From assembly GCA_963703655.1 (NCBI GenBank), contig CAVPFA010000003.1, positions 1,302,001 through 1,366,000 of the forward strand: a DNA stretch of 64,000 nt, written 5' to 3'. Positions 53,897 through 62,127 of this stretch are shown here, piece after piece. The stretch is from CAVPFA01 sp963703655. GTDB lineage: Bacteria; Actinomycetota; Acidimicrobiia; Acidimicrobiales; Bog-793. The translations under genes and the position numbers were made by a program. Positions within the stretch are counted from its first letter, which is position 1, and every line of letters starts with the position of its first letter. Below the pieces are notes generated by a model. The model was not told the DNA's origin. It saw nothing but the letters and a program-made list of their open reading frames with translations, and searched no databases.

Positions 53897-55362
53897 GCGA
53901 GGCTCTCCCGTCCAGGGTCGCCTCGAGGGCATCGGCGCGCCGACGCGCCCCGACCGAGACGGCCACTTTCGGGTCATCGAGGCGCGAGGCTCACGACTCG
54001 GCGCCGTTCTACCGGCGTTTCGCCCTTCCCGACGTGTCCCCGGACGACGAGGTCGGGACGAGCCGCGTAGTCGACGAGATCTTCCAGCACGACGCCAGCG
54101 ACATGCACCAGGTCGCCGACAGCTCCGTCGCACTGGTCGTGACGTCCCCGCCGTACTTTGCCGGCAAGGAATACGAAACTGCGCTCGGAGAAGGACACGT
54201 CCCCGCCACGTATGCGGCATACCTGGCCATGATTGAGAGTGTCTTCGCTGAGTGCGTCCGAAAGCTCGAGCCCGGCGGCAGGATCGCGGTCAACGTGGCC
54301 AATCTCGGCCGTAGGCCGTACCGGTCGCTGTCGGGGGACGTCACTTGGATCTTGCAGGATCGGCTCCGTCTTCTGCTCCGGGGAGAAGTCATCTGGGTCA
54401 AAGCCCGGGGGGCAGCAGGGTCCTGCGCGTGGGGCTCCTTTCAGAGCCCGGCAAACCCTGTGCTGCGAGACCTGAGCGAGCGAATCGTCATCGCCAGCAA
54501 GGGGCGTTTCGACCGCGCCCTGAGCCGTCGTGAGCGGTTCCGCCGGCGACTTCCCTCCGAGGGATCGATCTTCCGGGACGAGTTCATGGAGGCCACCACC
54601 GACATATGGGAGATCCCACCCGAGAGCGCGAGTCGAGTGGGCCATCCGGCGCCGTTCCCCGTGGAGCTTCCCGAAAGGCTGATCCACCTGTACACCTACA
54701 GGGGCGATCTTGTGCTCGATCCATTCGTCGGTTCCGGCACCACCGCGGTGGCCGCGCTCCGGACGCAGCGCCATTATGTCGGCTACGACCTCGAGCTCGG
54801 CTACGTCGAACTGGCCCGCGCGCGCCTCAGCCGGGAGAGGGAGGCGCTCGAACGATTCGGGGATTCTGAGACCGCGCTTCGAGTGGTGCTGTCAGCCGGC
54901 CCTCCAACCACAAGTGGCGAGGAGGGCTTCCAAGCACGAGGGTTGCGTGAAGGTCGTGCAGCACGAGACCTGGCGCGTGAGGCTCTGGAGGAATGTGGCT
55001 TCGCTCAAATTCAGCCGAATGTCAAGCTTCCCCAGGGGGTTGAGGTCAGCTTCACAGCTTTGGACCAGACCGGAGGACAATGGCTGTTCGATGTCTGTGG
55101 CGGGTTCACGTCGAATCGACCGGGTCTTCGGCGTAGCGACACCCTGTGGAAGGCGCTCGGAAAGGCCGTCGTACTTCACCAGGCCTATCCCACAGCACGC
55201 TTGGTTCTGCTCACCACCGACGCCCCGCAGCGCGGTAGCACCGGACATTCGGCACTGTCAGTCGCCGTCGGACACGGAAAGCCCATCCACGACACGATCG
55301 TGCTCAGCTCCCCCGACGATCTCCTGACGCTCCGGGATTACGCTCGCCGGGCAACAAGGTGA
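53893..55362 (+). CDS. Beta-class DNA methyltransferase with extra C-terminal domain
   Basis: 489 aa from ATG 53893. The catalytic motif TSPPYF (about 84-89) precedes the AdoMet motif DPFVGSGTTAVAALRTQRHY (about 276-295), the beta-class order of N4-cytosine/N6-adenine enzymes. A helical N-terminal stretch is Arg-rich. After about residue 320 a domain of about 160 residues is not part of the methylase: it has KLPQGVEVSFTAL, WLFDVCGGFTSNR, LRRSDTLWKALGKAVVL and RLVLLTTDAPQRGS. The spaced E, D and K residues recall a PD-(D/E)xK nuclease or a target-recognition module; this is inference. Coupled to the RHH gene. No separate restriction gene nearby. Confidence 0.85.
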   Translation: MSEALPSRVASRASARRRAPTETATFGSSRREAHDSAPFYRRFALPDVSPDDEVGTSRVVDEIFQHDASDMHQVADSSVALVVTSPPYFAGKEYETALGEGHVPATYAAYLAMIESVFAECVRKLEPGGRIAVNVANLGRRPYRSLSGDVTWILQDRLRLLLRGEVIWVKARGAAGSCAWGSFQSPANPVLRDLSERIVIASKGRFDRALSRRERFRRRLPSEGSIFRDEFMEATTDIWEIPPESASRVGHPAPFPVELPERLIHLYTYRGDLVLDPFVGSGTTAVAALRTQRHYVGYDLELGYVELARARLSREREALERFGDSETALRVVLSAGPPTTSGEEGFQARGLREGRAARDLAREALEECGFAQIQPNVKLPQGVEVSFTALDQTGGQWLFDVCGGFTSNRPGLRRSDTLWKALGKAVVLHQAYPTARLVLLTTDAPQRGSTGHSALSVAVGHGKPIHDTIVLSSPDDLLTLRDYARRATR

Positions 55363-55442
55363 CCGATGTGTCGGGACCTCCCTGACCGCTCGACGCCACG
55401 TTCGGCGTGGCAGGGCAGGGTTCTCGGTTGTCGTGGCGGCGG

Positions 55443-55568
55443 CCTTCCTCCGCAGTCCCGCCTGACGGCCCTACCCTTCGCCACCCTTCCTCCGCAGTCC
55501 CGCCTAACGGCCCTACCCCTAGCCGCCCTTCCTCCACAGGCCAGCCTGAGGGCCCTGCTCGTCGGCGC
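55443..55568. repeat. 42-bp tandem repeat, three copies, overlapping the HAD gene 3' end
   Basis: Units start at 55443, 55485 and 55527, each beginning CCTTCCTCC(G/A)CAG and sharing CGCCT-ACGGCCCTACCC-type text with drift in the third copy. The third copy contains the stop and last codons of the HAD gene, so the array looks like outward duplication of that 3' end. It fills most of the 156-base gap to the methyltransferase. Confidence 0.75.
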
Positions 55569-56277
55569 TGCCGAGAAGAAACGGCAGCTCGTCTATCCGC
55601 GTCAACGTCCTCAGCCGCGCGGAGGACCGGTCCGGCGCGTGGGAGCGTTCGTGCCGGGACGTCACCGGGTACGGCACGAGCGCCGCCCAGCCGCCGATGG
55701 CGATCACGGGCTGAAGGTCCGACAGCTCGCTGTTTCCTACCATCAGGAACTGCTCGGGCGCGACCCGAAGCTGGCCGAGCACGCGGCGGTATGAGCCGGC
55801 GTTCTTCTCGCTCAGGATGGCAATCGTCTCGAACAGGCTCGCAAGCCCCGAACGCGCGATCTTGCTCTCCTGATTGAGGAGGTCACCTTTGGTCACGAGA
55901 GCGAGCCGGCGGTTTGCTGCCAACAGTCGCAGCGTCGCGGCCACACCGGGCAGCAGTTCCACAGGTCGGGCAAGCATCTCGCGCCCAATATCCAGCAGGC
56001 GTTTTACGTCTGCGATCGGTACCGCGCCTCCGCTCGCCTCGATGGCCGTCTCGATCATGGACAATGTGAATCCTTTGATGCCGTACCCGAACAGTTCGAG
56101 GTTGCGCCTTTCGATGTCGTCCAACCGGGACAGCACCTCCGAATCTGAGCCATGTCCCGCAAGCAGATCCACGAGATGCTCCTGAGCCCGCGCGAACGCA
56201 TCCTCGCTGTTCCAGAGCGTGTCGTCGCCATCGAACCCGACGACCGTGACCTCGGCGGCCCAGCGGTCTGCGGTCAC
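55519..56277 (-). CDS. HAD-family phosphatase
   Basis: 252 aa. Motif I VVGFDGDDTLWNSE (nucleophile and acid Asp), an alpha-helical cap (HLVDLLAGHGSDSEVLSRLD), motif II region ALVTKGD, a Lys in ILSEKNAGSYRRVL and motif IV VGNSELSDLQPV. YjjG/HDHD1-like enzymes dephosphorylate sugar and nucleotide monophosphates. It starts only about 30 bases from psuG on the opposite strand; a pseudouridine- or ribose-phosphate substrate would fit that neighbour but is unproven. The C-terminal tail runs into a 42-bp repeat. Confidence 0.87.
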   Translation of the reverse strand: MTADRWAAEVTVVGFDGDDTLWNSEDAFARAQEHLVDLLAGHGSDSEVLSRLDDIERRNLELFGYGIKGFTLSMIETAIEASGGAVPIADVKRLLDIGREMLARPVELLPGVAATLRLLAANRRLALVTKGDLLNQESKIARSGLASLFETIAILSEKNAGSYRRVLGQLRVAPEQFLMVGNSELSDLQPVIAIGGWAALVPYPVTSRHERSHAPDRSSARLRTLTRIDELPFLLGSADEQGPQAGLWRKGG

Positions 56278-56310
56278 TTCGTCGACGCTACTGCTGACCT
56301 ACGCGAGAGC

Positions 56311-57243
56311 ATGGTTGACATGAGCACAAGAGTTGCCGTCGAAGTCGCACCAGAGGTCCGCTCGGCGCTGGACTCCGGGCAGCCAGTAGTGGCCCTCGAG
56401 TCGACCATCATCAGCCACGGCCTGCCCCGGCCGCGCAACCTCGAGGTGGCTCTCGAGCTGGAGTCCATCCTGCGAGAAGCTGGAGTCGTCCCGGCGACTA
56501 TCGGCCTACCCGGAGGCCGACCGTCCGTAGGGCTGGACCCTGGACAGCTCAAGACGCTCGCGGCGGCGAACGGCGTCGTCAAGGTGGGCATCGGCGAGCT
56601 CCCGCTCGCGATGGCGGCTTCGCGCCACGCCGCCACGACGGTCGCCTCGACAGCCATCCTTGCCCGGCTCGCCGGAATCCGCGTTCTGGCCACGGGCGGG
56701 ATCGGCGGCGTCCACAGGCGCGCCAACGAGACCTTCGACGAGTCGGCGGACCTGCCAGCGCTTGCCCGTACTCCCATCACAGTGGTCTGCGCCGGGGTGA
56801 AGTCGATCCTCGACGTCCCGGCAACCCTGGAGCGACTCGAGACGCTCGGCGTGACCGTCGTCGGCTATCGGACCATGCGCTTCCCAGGGTTCTACGTCGC
56901 AGACTCGGGCAATGACCTCGATTGGGCGGTCTCGGACCCGGCGGAGGTAGCCGCGGCGATGCGGGCGGCTGACAGCCTCGGCCTCAACCACGCGATCCTG
57001 ATCGCGAATCCGGTCCCGCTCGAGCACCAGCTGGACCCGGCAGCGCACGACGCCTGGGTGGCCGAGGCCCTCGCCGCAGCTGAGCGAGATCACATCCGAG
57101 GCAAGGACGTGACGCCTTTCCTCCTCGACCATGTGTACAGAGCCTCGGGCGGCGACGCCCTCGAGGCGAACGTCTGGGCCGTGCGGAACAACGTAGCGCT
57201 GGCGGCTCGGATCGCCCTCGCCTGGGCCGAGACTGGTGAATGA
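56311..57243 (+). CDS. psuG: Pseudouridine-5'-phosphate glycosidase
   Basis: About 310 aa. GQPVVALESTIISHGLPRPR, VVPATIGLPGGRPSVGLD, VKVGIGELPLAMA, ATGGIGGVHRRANETFDES and VVCAGVKSILDVPATLE match PsuG throughout, with the Mn-ligand and active-site Lys/Glu in those blocks. It splits pseudouridine 5'-phosphate to uracil and ribose 5-phosphate. The start is ATG 56311 or 56320; no clear ribosome-binding site helps. The stop overlaps the PfkB kinase start, the standard psuG-psuK arrangement. Confidence 0.93.
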   Translation: MVDMSTRVAVEVAPEVRSALDSGQPVVALESTIISHGLPRPRNLEVALELESILREAGVVPATIGLPGGRPSVGLDPGQLKTLAAANGVVKVGIGELPLAMAASRHAATTVASTAILARLAGIRVLATGGIGGVHRRANETFDESADLPALARTPITVVCAGVKSILDVPATLERLETLGVTVVGYRTMRFPGFYVADSGNDLDWAVSDPAEVAAAMRAADSLGLNHAILIANPVPLEHQLDPAAHDAWVAEALAAAERDHIRGKDVTPFLLDHVYRASGGDALEANVWAVRNNVALAARIALAWAETGE

Positions 57244-58133
57244 AACGCCACTCGGTGGTCGTCGTCGGTGACGTCATCAACGACGTCATCGTTCGACCTC
57301 TCGGAGCGATGGAAGCCGGCACGGACACGCCCTCTGAGATCGAGCAGTCTCCCGGTGGCTCAGGAGCCAACCAGGCGGCGTGGCTCGCCGCCTTGGGGAC
57401 CCCTGTTCGTTTCGCTGGACGAGCCGGTGCGCCCGACGCTGCCTACCATCGGGCAGCCCTCGAGCAGCTCGGAGTCGAAACGTGGCTCGCAGAAGATCAC
57501 GAACTCGCTACGGGCACGATCGTCGTTCTCGTCTCCCCCGACGGCGAGCGCTCGATGTTCACCGATCGCGGCGCCAACCGCCGCCTTCAGGCGGGTGACC
57601 TACCAGTCCGCCTTCTTGCGGATGCAAAGCTCCTGCACGTATCCGCGTACCAGATCCTCGAGCCCGCGACGCGCACAACCGTCAGAGACCTCTGGGCGGC
57701 GGCGCTCGACTCGGGCGTTCCGACGTCGATCGACCCGGCCTCGGTCGCCGGCCTCAGGGAGTTCGGGCCAACGGAGTTTCTGGAGTGGACCTCCGGAACC
57801 GAGCTCGTGTTCCCGAACCTGGCTGAAGGCCGGCTGCTGACCGGTCTCGAGGAGCCGGAGGCGATCGTTTCTGCGCTCCTCTCCAGCTACGCGGTGGTCG
57901 CGCTGAAGCTCGGCGCAGCTGGCGCGCTGGTGGCCGGTGCCGACGGACGCCAGGTTCGGGTGCCAGCCCGTCCCGCGGCGGTCGTGGACTCGACGGGCGC
58001 CGGCGACGCATTCTGCGCCGGCTTCCTGACGCACTGGGTGCGCGGCGGTGAGCTCGCAGATTGCACAGCCGGCGCTGTCGCCGCCGCGGCTCGAGCCCTC
58101 GGTCAAGTCGGCGCGCGGCCACTGAGGGCCTGA
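57240..58133 (+). CDS. psuK: PfkB-family kinase, probable pseudouridine kinase
   Basis: 297 aa, ATG overlapping the psuG stop (ATGA). N-terminal VVVVGDVINDVIVRPL and SPGGSGANQAAWLAALG are PfkB signature 1; C-terminal DSTGAGDAFCAGFLTHW is signature 2 with the catalytic Asp and anion hole. By position next to psuG it most likely phosphorylates pseudouridine, feeding the glycosidase; ribokinase or adenosine-kinase-like specificity cannot be ruled out from motifs alone. Confidence 0.87.
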   Translation: MKRHSVVVVGDVINDVIVRPLGAMEAGTDTPSEIEQSPGGSGANQAAWLAALGTPVRFAGRAGAPDAAYHRAALEQLGVETWLAEDHELATGTIVVLVSPDGERSMFTDRGANRRLQAGDLPVRLLADAKLLHVSAYQILEPATRTTVRDLWAAALDSGVPTSIDPASVAGLREFGPTEFLEWTSGTELVFPNLAEGRLLTGLEEPEAIVSALLSSYAVVALKLGAAGALVAGADGRQVRVPARPAAVVDSTGAGDAFCAGFLTHWVRGGELADCTAGAVAAAARALGQVGARPLRA

Positions 58134-58248
58134 GAACGGAGCCGGGCCGGACGTCTTCCCGGGCGCGCGATGAGTGGGATGGACCGAACCGGCGAGACTC
58201 GTGGCAGAACTTGCCGGATCGGAACTGGCACCACGGAGGCTACGGTCG

Positions 58249-58305
58249 GACCCAGGCTTACTCCCGTCGCCTGGCCTTGGGACCCAGGCTTACTCCCGTC
58301 GCCTG
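58249..58305. repeat. 25-bp direct repeat at the 3' end of the first sensor paralogue
   Basis: GACCCAGGCTTACTCCCGTC plus GCCTG, identical at 58249-58273 and 58281-58305 with 7 bases between. The second copy contains the stop (TAA, minus) and last codons of the gene ending at 58290. It looks like a small duplication past the gene end. Confidence 0.85.
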
Positions 58306-59531
58306 ATCCACACCGAGGCGTGAACCGGCTCGACCGCCCGATTGACGACTTCGAGCAACTCGCTGCGGACCGTCTCGAGGTCGACGGCGTCCCGCAGCCG
58401 CGCCGTGAAGGCTGCAACCGTCGCGTCGGCGTCGTAGCGAGCACGGTTGAAGCGATGATCGACGACGCGCTGAACCCGCTGCCTGAGCGGGCTGAACAGG
58501 GCGACCGCGGCCAGGGTGGATGCGGCGACGGCGACCGGCGTATGGAAGCCCAGGGCCTTGGTCGTTAGGGTGACGATTCCGACGTAGACCCCGACCACGA
58601 GACCGGTGACGACGGCGTACGACAGCGTACGACTGATGATGCGGTCGATCTCATACAGGCGGTACTTGAGCATGGCGACACCGATGGTTAGCGGGAACAC
58701 AGCGATGCCCAAGCGGGTGAGCTGCCAGACGATCTGCCCCAACCCGCCATAGTTGTCCGACAAGAACACCCCGGTCACCAGTGAGACAAGAGCCGTCGCC
58801 GCGCCGGCGCTGACCCACTTCAGCTGCTGCCGGCGCTCGCCCGACGAGTGTCGGTAATTCCTCACCTGGTGGACGGCCCACGAAAACCAGATCGGTATCA
58901 GTGCGACAATCAGCAAGTACGAGAACCCGAAATCGGCTACCACCCCGGTGGGATTGCTCGTGGCATTGCCGAGGGCGTCGACGTGGATGCGCTGCCCGAT
59001 GATGGCGAACTCCGTTATGACCTGACCTCCCACCAGCAGGAAGCTGAGGACGAGATAGCTCCTCGTCACCCACCGCCATCGCACCGACGGCAGCCTCCCG
59101 TCCGGGAAGAGCAGTATTGCCGGCGGGGCGACGACTAGCGCTGCGGTCGAAAGGCCTCCCGCGACGAACACAGCCGCGAGCCCGAGGGGCAGCGCCCCGT
59201 CGTGCATGCGGTAGTCCAGCAGCGAGTAGAGCTTCGCGTCGTTTCCGAGCGTCACCAGCACGCCAGTGGCCAGTACCAGCCATCCGATCGGGTTGCGCGG
59301 CTGGCGAAGCGCCACCACCAGCCCCACGGCTCCCAACCCCAGCGCGATGATCGCGTTCGTCGAGTAGTGGATGTTGTGCGTCAGGACGTCAAGCACTACC
59401 CCAGCCGCCAGCAAGAAAACCAGCACCACACCGAGAAGGACCGCGTTGACCGGTGAGACCATGCGCAGCCGGCGAGCCCCGGTCGCTGTCGTCGTCACTG
59501 GCTGCTCAACTGCCGGCTGCACCTCGGCCAC
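58290..59531 (-). CDS. Membrane sensor-like protein, kinase-less histidine-kinase relative (paralogue A)
   Basis: 413 aa from GTG 59531; the frame is open to 59624 but the extra part overlays a block shared with paralogue B that is non-coding there. Eight or so membrane helices (VLLGVVLVFLLAAGVVLDVL; GLGAVGLVVALRQPRNPIGW; WLVLATGVLVTLGND) lead to PLRQRVQRVVDHRFNRARYD and ATVAAFTARLRDAVDLETVR, the linker that in actinobacterial LiaS-type kinases precedes GAF and HisKA. The protein stops at WIRRRE with no kinase. Signal unknown; it may act by partner binding. Confidence 0.75.
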   Translation of the reverse strand: MAEVQPAVEQPVTTTATGARRLRMVSPVNAVLLGVVLVFLLAAGVVLDVLTHNIHYSTNAIIALGLGAVGLVVALRQPRNPIGWLVLATGVLVTLGNDAKLYSLLDYRMHDGALPLGLAAVFVAGGLSTAALVVAPPAILLFPDGRLPSVRWRWVTRSYLVLSFLLVGGQVITEFAIIGQRIHVDALGNATSNPTGVVADFGFSYLLIVALIPIWFSWAVHQVRNYRHSSGERRQQLKWVSAGAATALVSLVTGVFLSDNYGGLGQIVWQLTRLGIAVFPLTIGVAMLKYRLYEIDRIISRTLSYAVVTGLVVGVYVGIVTLTTKALGFHTPVAVAASTLAAVALFSPLRQRVQRVVDHRFNRARYDADATVAAFTARLRDAVDLETVRSELLEVVNRAVEPVHASVWIRRRE

Positions 59532-59699
59532 CGAGCGAACTGTACGGCCAAAGCGTTCCGACAACGTTACGAGCTTGGCCTCCCGATGACCTCCTCCCGC
59601 CGGCGATTCGACACGAAGGGGCACGTGTTTTCACGCATCTGGAGCTACGGCTCATGGACGCGCCTGGTCCCGACCGGCCGAATCGATCTATAGGTGGTC

Positions 59700-60986
59700 T
59701 TACTCCCGTCGCCTGATCCATACCGAGGCGTGAACTGGCTCGACGGCCCGGTTGACGACTTCGAGCAACTCGCTGCGCACCGTCTCGAGGTCCACGGCGT
59801 CGCGCAGTCGTGCCGTGAAGGCGGCAACGGTTGCCTCAGCGTCATAGCGGGCGCGGTTGAACCGACGGTCGACGACGCGCTGGATCCGTACCCGAAGCGG
59901 GTTGAAGACCGCTACGGCTGCCAGGGTCGAAGCGGCGACGGCTATGGGCGTATGGAAGCCGAGGGCCTTCGTCGTCAAAGTGATGACGCCGATGTACACA
60001 CCGACGACGAGACCGGTGACGATGGCATACGACAACGTCCGGCTGATCAGGCGGTCGATCTCGTAGAGTCGGTACTTGAGGATCCCCACGGCAAGACTGA
60101 TCGGCAGAGCAAGAATCCCGACGCCAAGGGCGTTCAGGACGGTCGAGGCCGTACCTGAGTACTGCCCGGACAGGAACAACCCGACCAGGCCGACGACGCA
60201 GAAGACGCCCCCAGTCATGAGCCACTTGAGTTGCTGCCTTCGCTCGCCGGTTGAGCGCCGCCAACTGATGACCTGACGGGCCACGAAGGACAGCCAGAGG
60301 ACTGGCAGGCCGATCAGGGCGCCCGTCGAGCACACCGTCACCAGCGTCCCGGCCAGCCCGGGGGGGTTGGCGTTGTTGATCAGGTGGCCGGTGTTGTCAA
60401 CCGTGATCGCCCGAGCGTGCATGTCCCACGCAGTCGAGCCGACAATGCACGCGACCAGCACCGCTCCTATGGCCAGATAGGACCACAGCACTACCCGCCA
60501 GCGCTGGGACAGGCGCCCGTCGGGGAACAGCAGGATGACGAGCGGGAGCGCCAGGAACAGCCCGACCCAGAGATTCGAGGCAACCAAGACCGCAGCTGGC
60601 CCGAGCGGTAGGTCTCCGTGGTGGACGCGATAGTCGAGAAATGCATAGGCCTCGACATCGGTGTAGAAGGCAAGCCCGACTCCGATGCCGATCAAGACCC
60701 AAACTATGGGATTGCTCGGCTGGCGCCGAGCAATCACGACCCCTGGCAGAGCGAGCGCCAACAAGCTGACCAGCCCGAACCCTGCGCCCCCTCCTGAACC
60801 AGCTCCGCGAGCACCATGGGCCATGTGCATTAGGGGCAGCTGGAGGACAGTGAGCACAAACCCGAGCGCGAGCAGGACGACTGCCGTCGTCGGAGACGCC
60901 AATCGAAAGCGGCGGCCCGCGACCTCGCTCGTGATCGCAGCTTGTTCTGCCGCCGACCTCACCTCTGCCGACCTCACCTCGCCCAC
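59700..60986 (-). CDS. Membrane sensor-like protein, kinase-less histidine-kinase relative (paralogue B)
   Basis: 428 aa, GTG start 60986. Same topology as paralogue A: helices VVLLALGFVLTVLQLPLMHM, LVSLLALALPGVVIARRQPS, WVLIGIGVGLAFYTDVEAYA, then VDRRFNRARYDAEATVAAFT and the identical end WIRRRE. The two genes are in tandem with 75-170 bases between, so they arose by duplication; paralogue B has a Gly-rich loop after the second helix that A lacks. No kinase, response regulator or other effector gene is adjacent. Confidence 0.75.
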   Translation of the reverse strand: MGEVRSAEVRSAAEQAAITSEVAGRRFRLASPTTAVVLLALGFVLTVLQLPLMHMAHGARGAGSGGGAGFGLVSLLALALPGVVIARRQPSNPIVWVLIGIGVGLAFYTDVEAYAFLDYRVHHGDLPLGPAAVLVASNLWVGLFLALPLVILLFPDGRLSQRWRVVLWSYLAIGAVLVACIVGSTAWDMHARAITVDNTGHLINNANPPGLAGTLVTVCSTGALIGLPVLWLSFVARQVISWRRSTGERRQQLKWLMTGGVFCVVGLVGLFLSGQYSGTASTVLNALGVGILALPISLAVGILKYRLYEIDRLISRTLSYAIVTGLVVGVYIGVITLTTKALGFHTPIAVAASTLAAVAVFNPLRVRIQRVVDRRFNRARYDAEATVAAFTARLRDAVDLETVRSELLEVVNRAVEPVHASVWIRRRE

Positions 60987-61284
60987 GAAGCCAACGCTAC
61001 GCCCGGGGCGTTCCGAGAACGTTACGGCCCGTGCCCGACCTGCTCAGGAGCGGAGGTGCAGAGTTGGTGCCCTTCGCTCGGCCGGATCCAAACGGGGATC
61101 TCGCCCCGACGCCACGCGCGCACGTCCTTCCAGTGCCCGCCGGCGCGCGGCCCGAACCTGTTCGTGGGCCGGCTGACTGCCTGTGAGCCGGGAATCAACC
61201 GTCGGTCGCGGAAACCCTGCAAGCGATCCACGACTCCCGAGCAGCTCGACCCTAAACTCTGCTCATCGCAGAGAAGGTGAGACC
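60987..61284. promoter_or_regulatory. Intergenic region with possible promoter for paralogue B
   Basis: 298 bases without a supported gene between divergent genes. On the minus strand, GGAAC at 61014-61010, 14 bases, then GTT at 60995-60993, 6 bases before GTG 60986. The same geometry precedes the preferred GTG of paralogue A (59559-59538). This resembles an ECF-sigma promoter with a leaderless start, though the spacing is a little short. The rest of the interval shows nothing else I can support. Confidence 0.35.
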
Positions 61285-61617
61285 ATGACCACCAAAAACG
61301 TCGCTCGGGCCGTGAGCTACCCGTGGGACGGAAGGCTCAACGGTCTGATCGGCATGCTGGAAGACGAATGGGATTCCGGGTTTTTCGATCATCAGATCGC
61401 TCTTATGACAGATGAGCTCAGCGCCATCCTCAGTGAGGACATCCTGACCTGTCCAGACGGAATACCAAGTCATTGCCCAGACGATCGAGCGACGGCGACC
61501 GTGTCACAACTGCGAAACCCGAAGACGCTTTCGACAGTCCACATTGTCACCAGCGCTGGTCTGCCGGCGCACCAGGTGACTCTGCTTCTCTTCGAAGGCT
61601 GGAAAGCCGACGAGTAA
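61285..61617 (+). CDS. Hypothetical protein, 110 aa
   Basis: Start ATG 61285 with GAAGGTGAG 6-7 bases upstream. Soluble, acidic-leaning, with RLNGLIGMLEDEWDSGFFDH and a two-Cys stretch (ILTCPDGIPSHCPDDRATAT), followed by an alternating strand-like end (VTLLLFEGWKADE). I do not recognise a family. The ribosome-binding site and ordinary composition support a real gene. It converges on the gene ending at 61714. Confidence 0.6.
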   Translation: MTTKNVARAVSYPWDGRLNGLIGMLEDEWDSGFFDHQIALMTDELSAILSEDILTCPDGIPSHCPDDRATATVSQLRNPKTLSTVHIVTSAGLPAHQVTLLLFEGWKADE

Positions 61618-61624
61618 ATCCCCT

Positions 61625-61643
61625 GGGCCAGGTGCCCTCTTTT
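61625..61643 (+). terminator. Possible short intrinsic terminator
   Basis: GGGC-CAGGT-GCCC followed by TCTTTTA, right after the stop at 61617 and before the converging gene. The stem is only 4 bp, so this is weak. Confidence 0.35.
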
Positions 61644-61713
61644 AGCGGCCGCAACTTCTCACTTACGACCGCGTGCTGCTTACGGGCCCTTCACGCGGCC
61701 CCTGTGTTTGCCG

Positions 61714-62127
61714 CTAACTGTTGAGCGCTTCCTGCAGCTCGCCGGCGATCTCGTCGGTCGTGGCGTCCATCGAGCGCTTCACGATTTTGGCCGCGCGGGT
61801 AACGGCCTTGTCGAATGCCTTCTCGATCGTCGGCTCTCCGACCACGATCAGTCCGGCTTCGTTCGAAGTGAGCTCCTGAGCCGCATCTTTGAGCTCCTTG
61901 CGAGGCAATTGTCCGCGCCCCAGCGCCTCAGGGATGATGCGAATACGTGGGCGATCCATCCGTTGGACGATGTGGGGCTTGCCGCTCTCCTTGTCGATCA
62001 CGGCCGCGTCGTACGAGCCGATCATCTCGTCCTTGTGCAGTTGCTCGATGGCGTCGAGATCCGCCAGCGCGGCGGTGACACTGTCGTACTGTGCCGTGTA
62101 AACGACCAGTTCGTTCTCCTTGGCCAT
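61714..62127 (-). CDS. Small soluble protein related to DUF1269/DUF6325-type stress proteins
   Basis: 137 aa from ATG 62127 with GGGAGGAG 5 bases upstream; the longer open frame to 62454 is not used. The N-terminus (DELVVYTAQYDSVTAALADL-like, then DAIEQLHKDEMIGSYDAAVI) and KESGKPHIVQRMDRPR match the start of actinobacterial DUF1269/DUF6325 proteins, which normally carry a Gly-rich membrane hairpin next. Here that hairpin is replaced by LGRGQLPRKELKDAAQELTS and the protein ends with SMDATTDEIAGELQEALNS. No catalytic motif; role unknown. Confidence 0.7.
   Translation of the reverse strand: MAKENELVVYTAQYDSVTAALADLDAIEQLHKDEMIGSYDAAVIDKESGKPHIVQRMDRPRIRIIPEALGRGQLPRKELKDAAQELTSNEAGLIVVGEPTIEKAFDKAVTRAAKIVKRSMDATTDEIAGELQEALNS

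Noticed and set aside
53893..58133. Defence island around the methyltransferase
   Set aside because: Neighbours are a carboxylase and nucleoside catabolism genes; there is no other defence gene, so island status is not supported.
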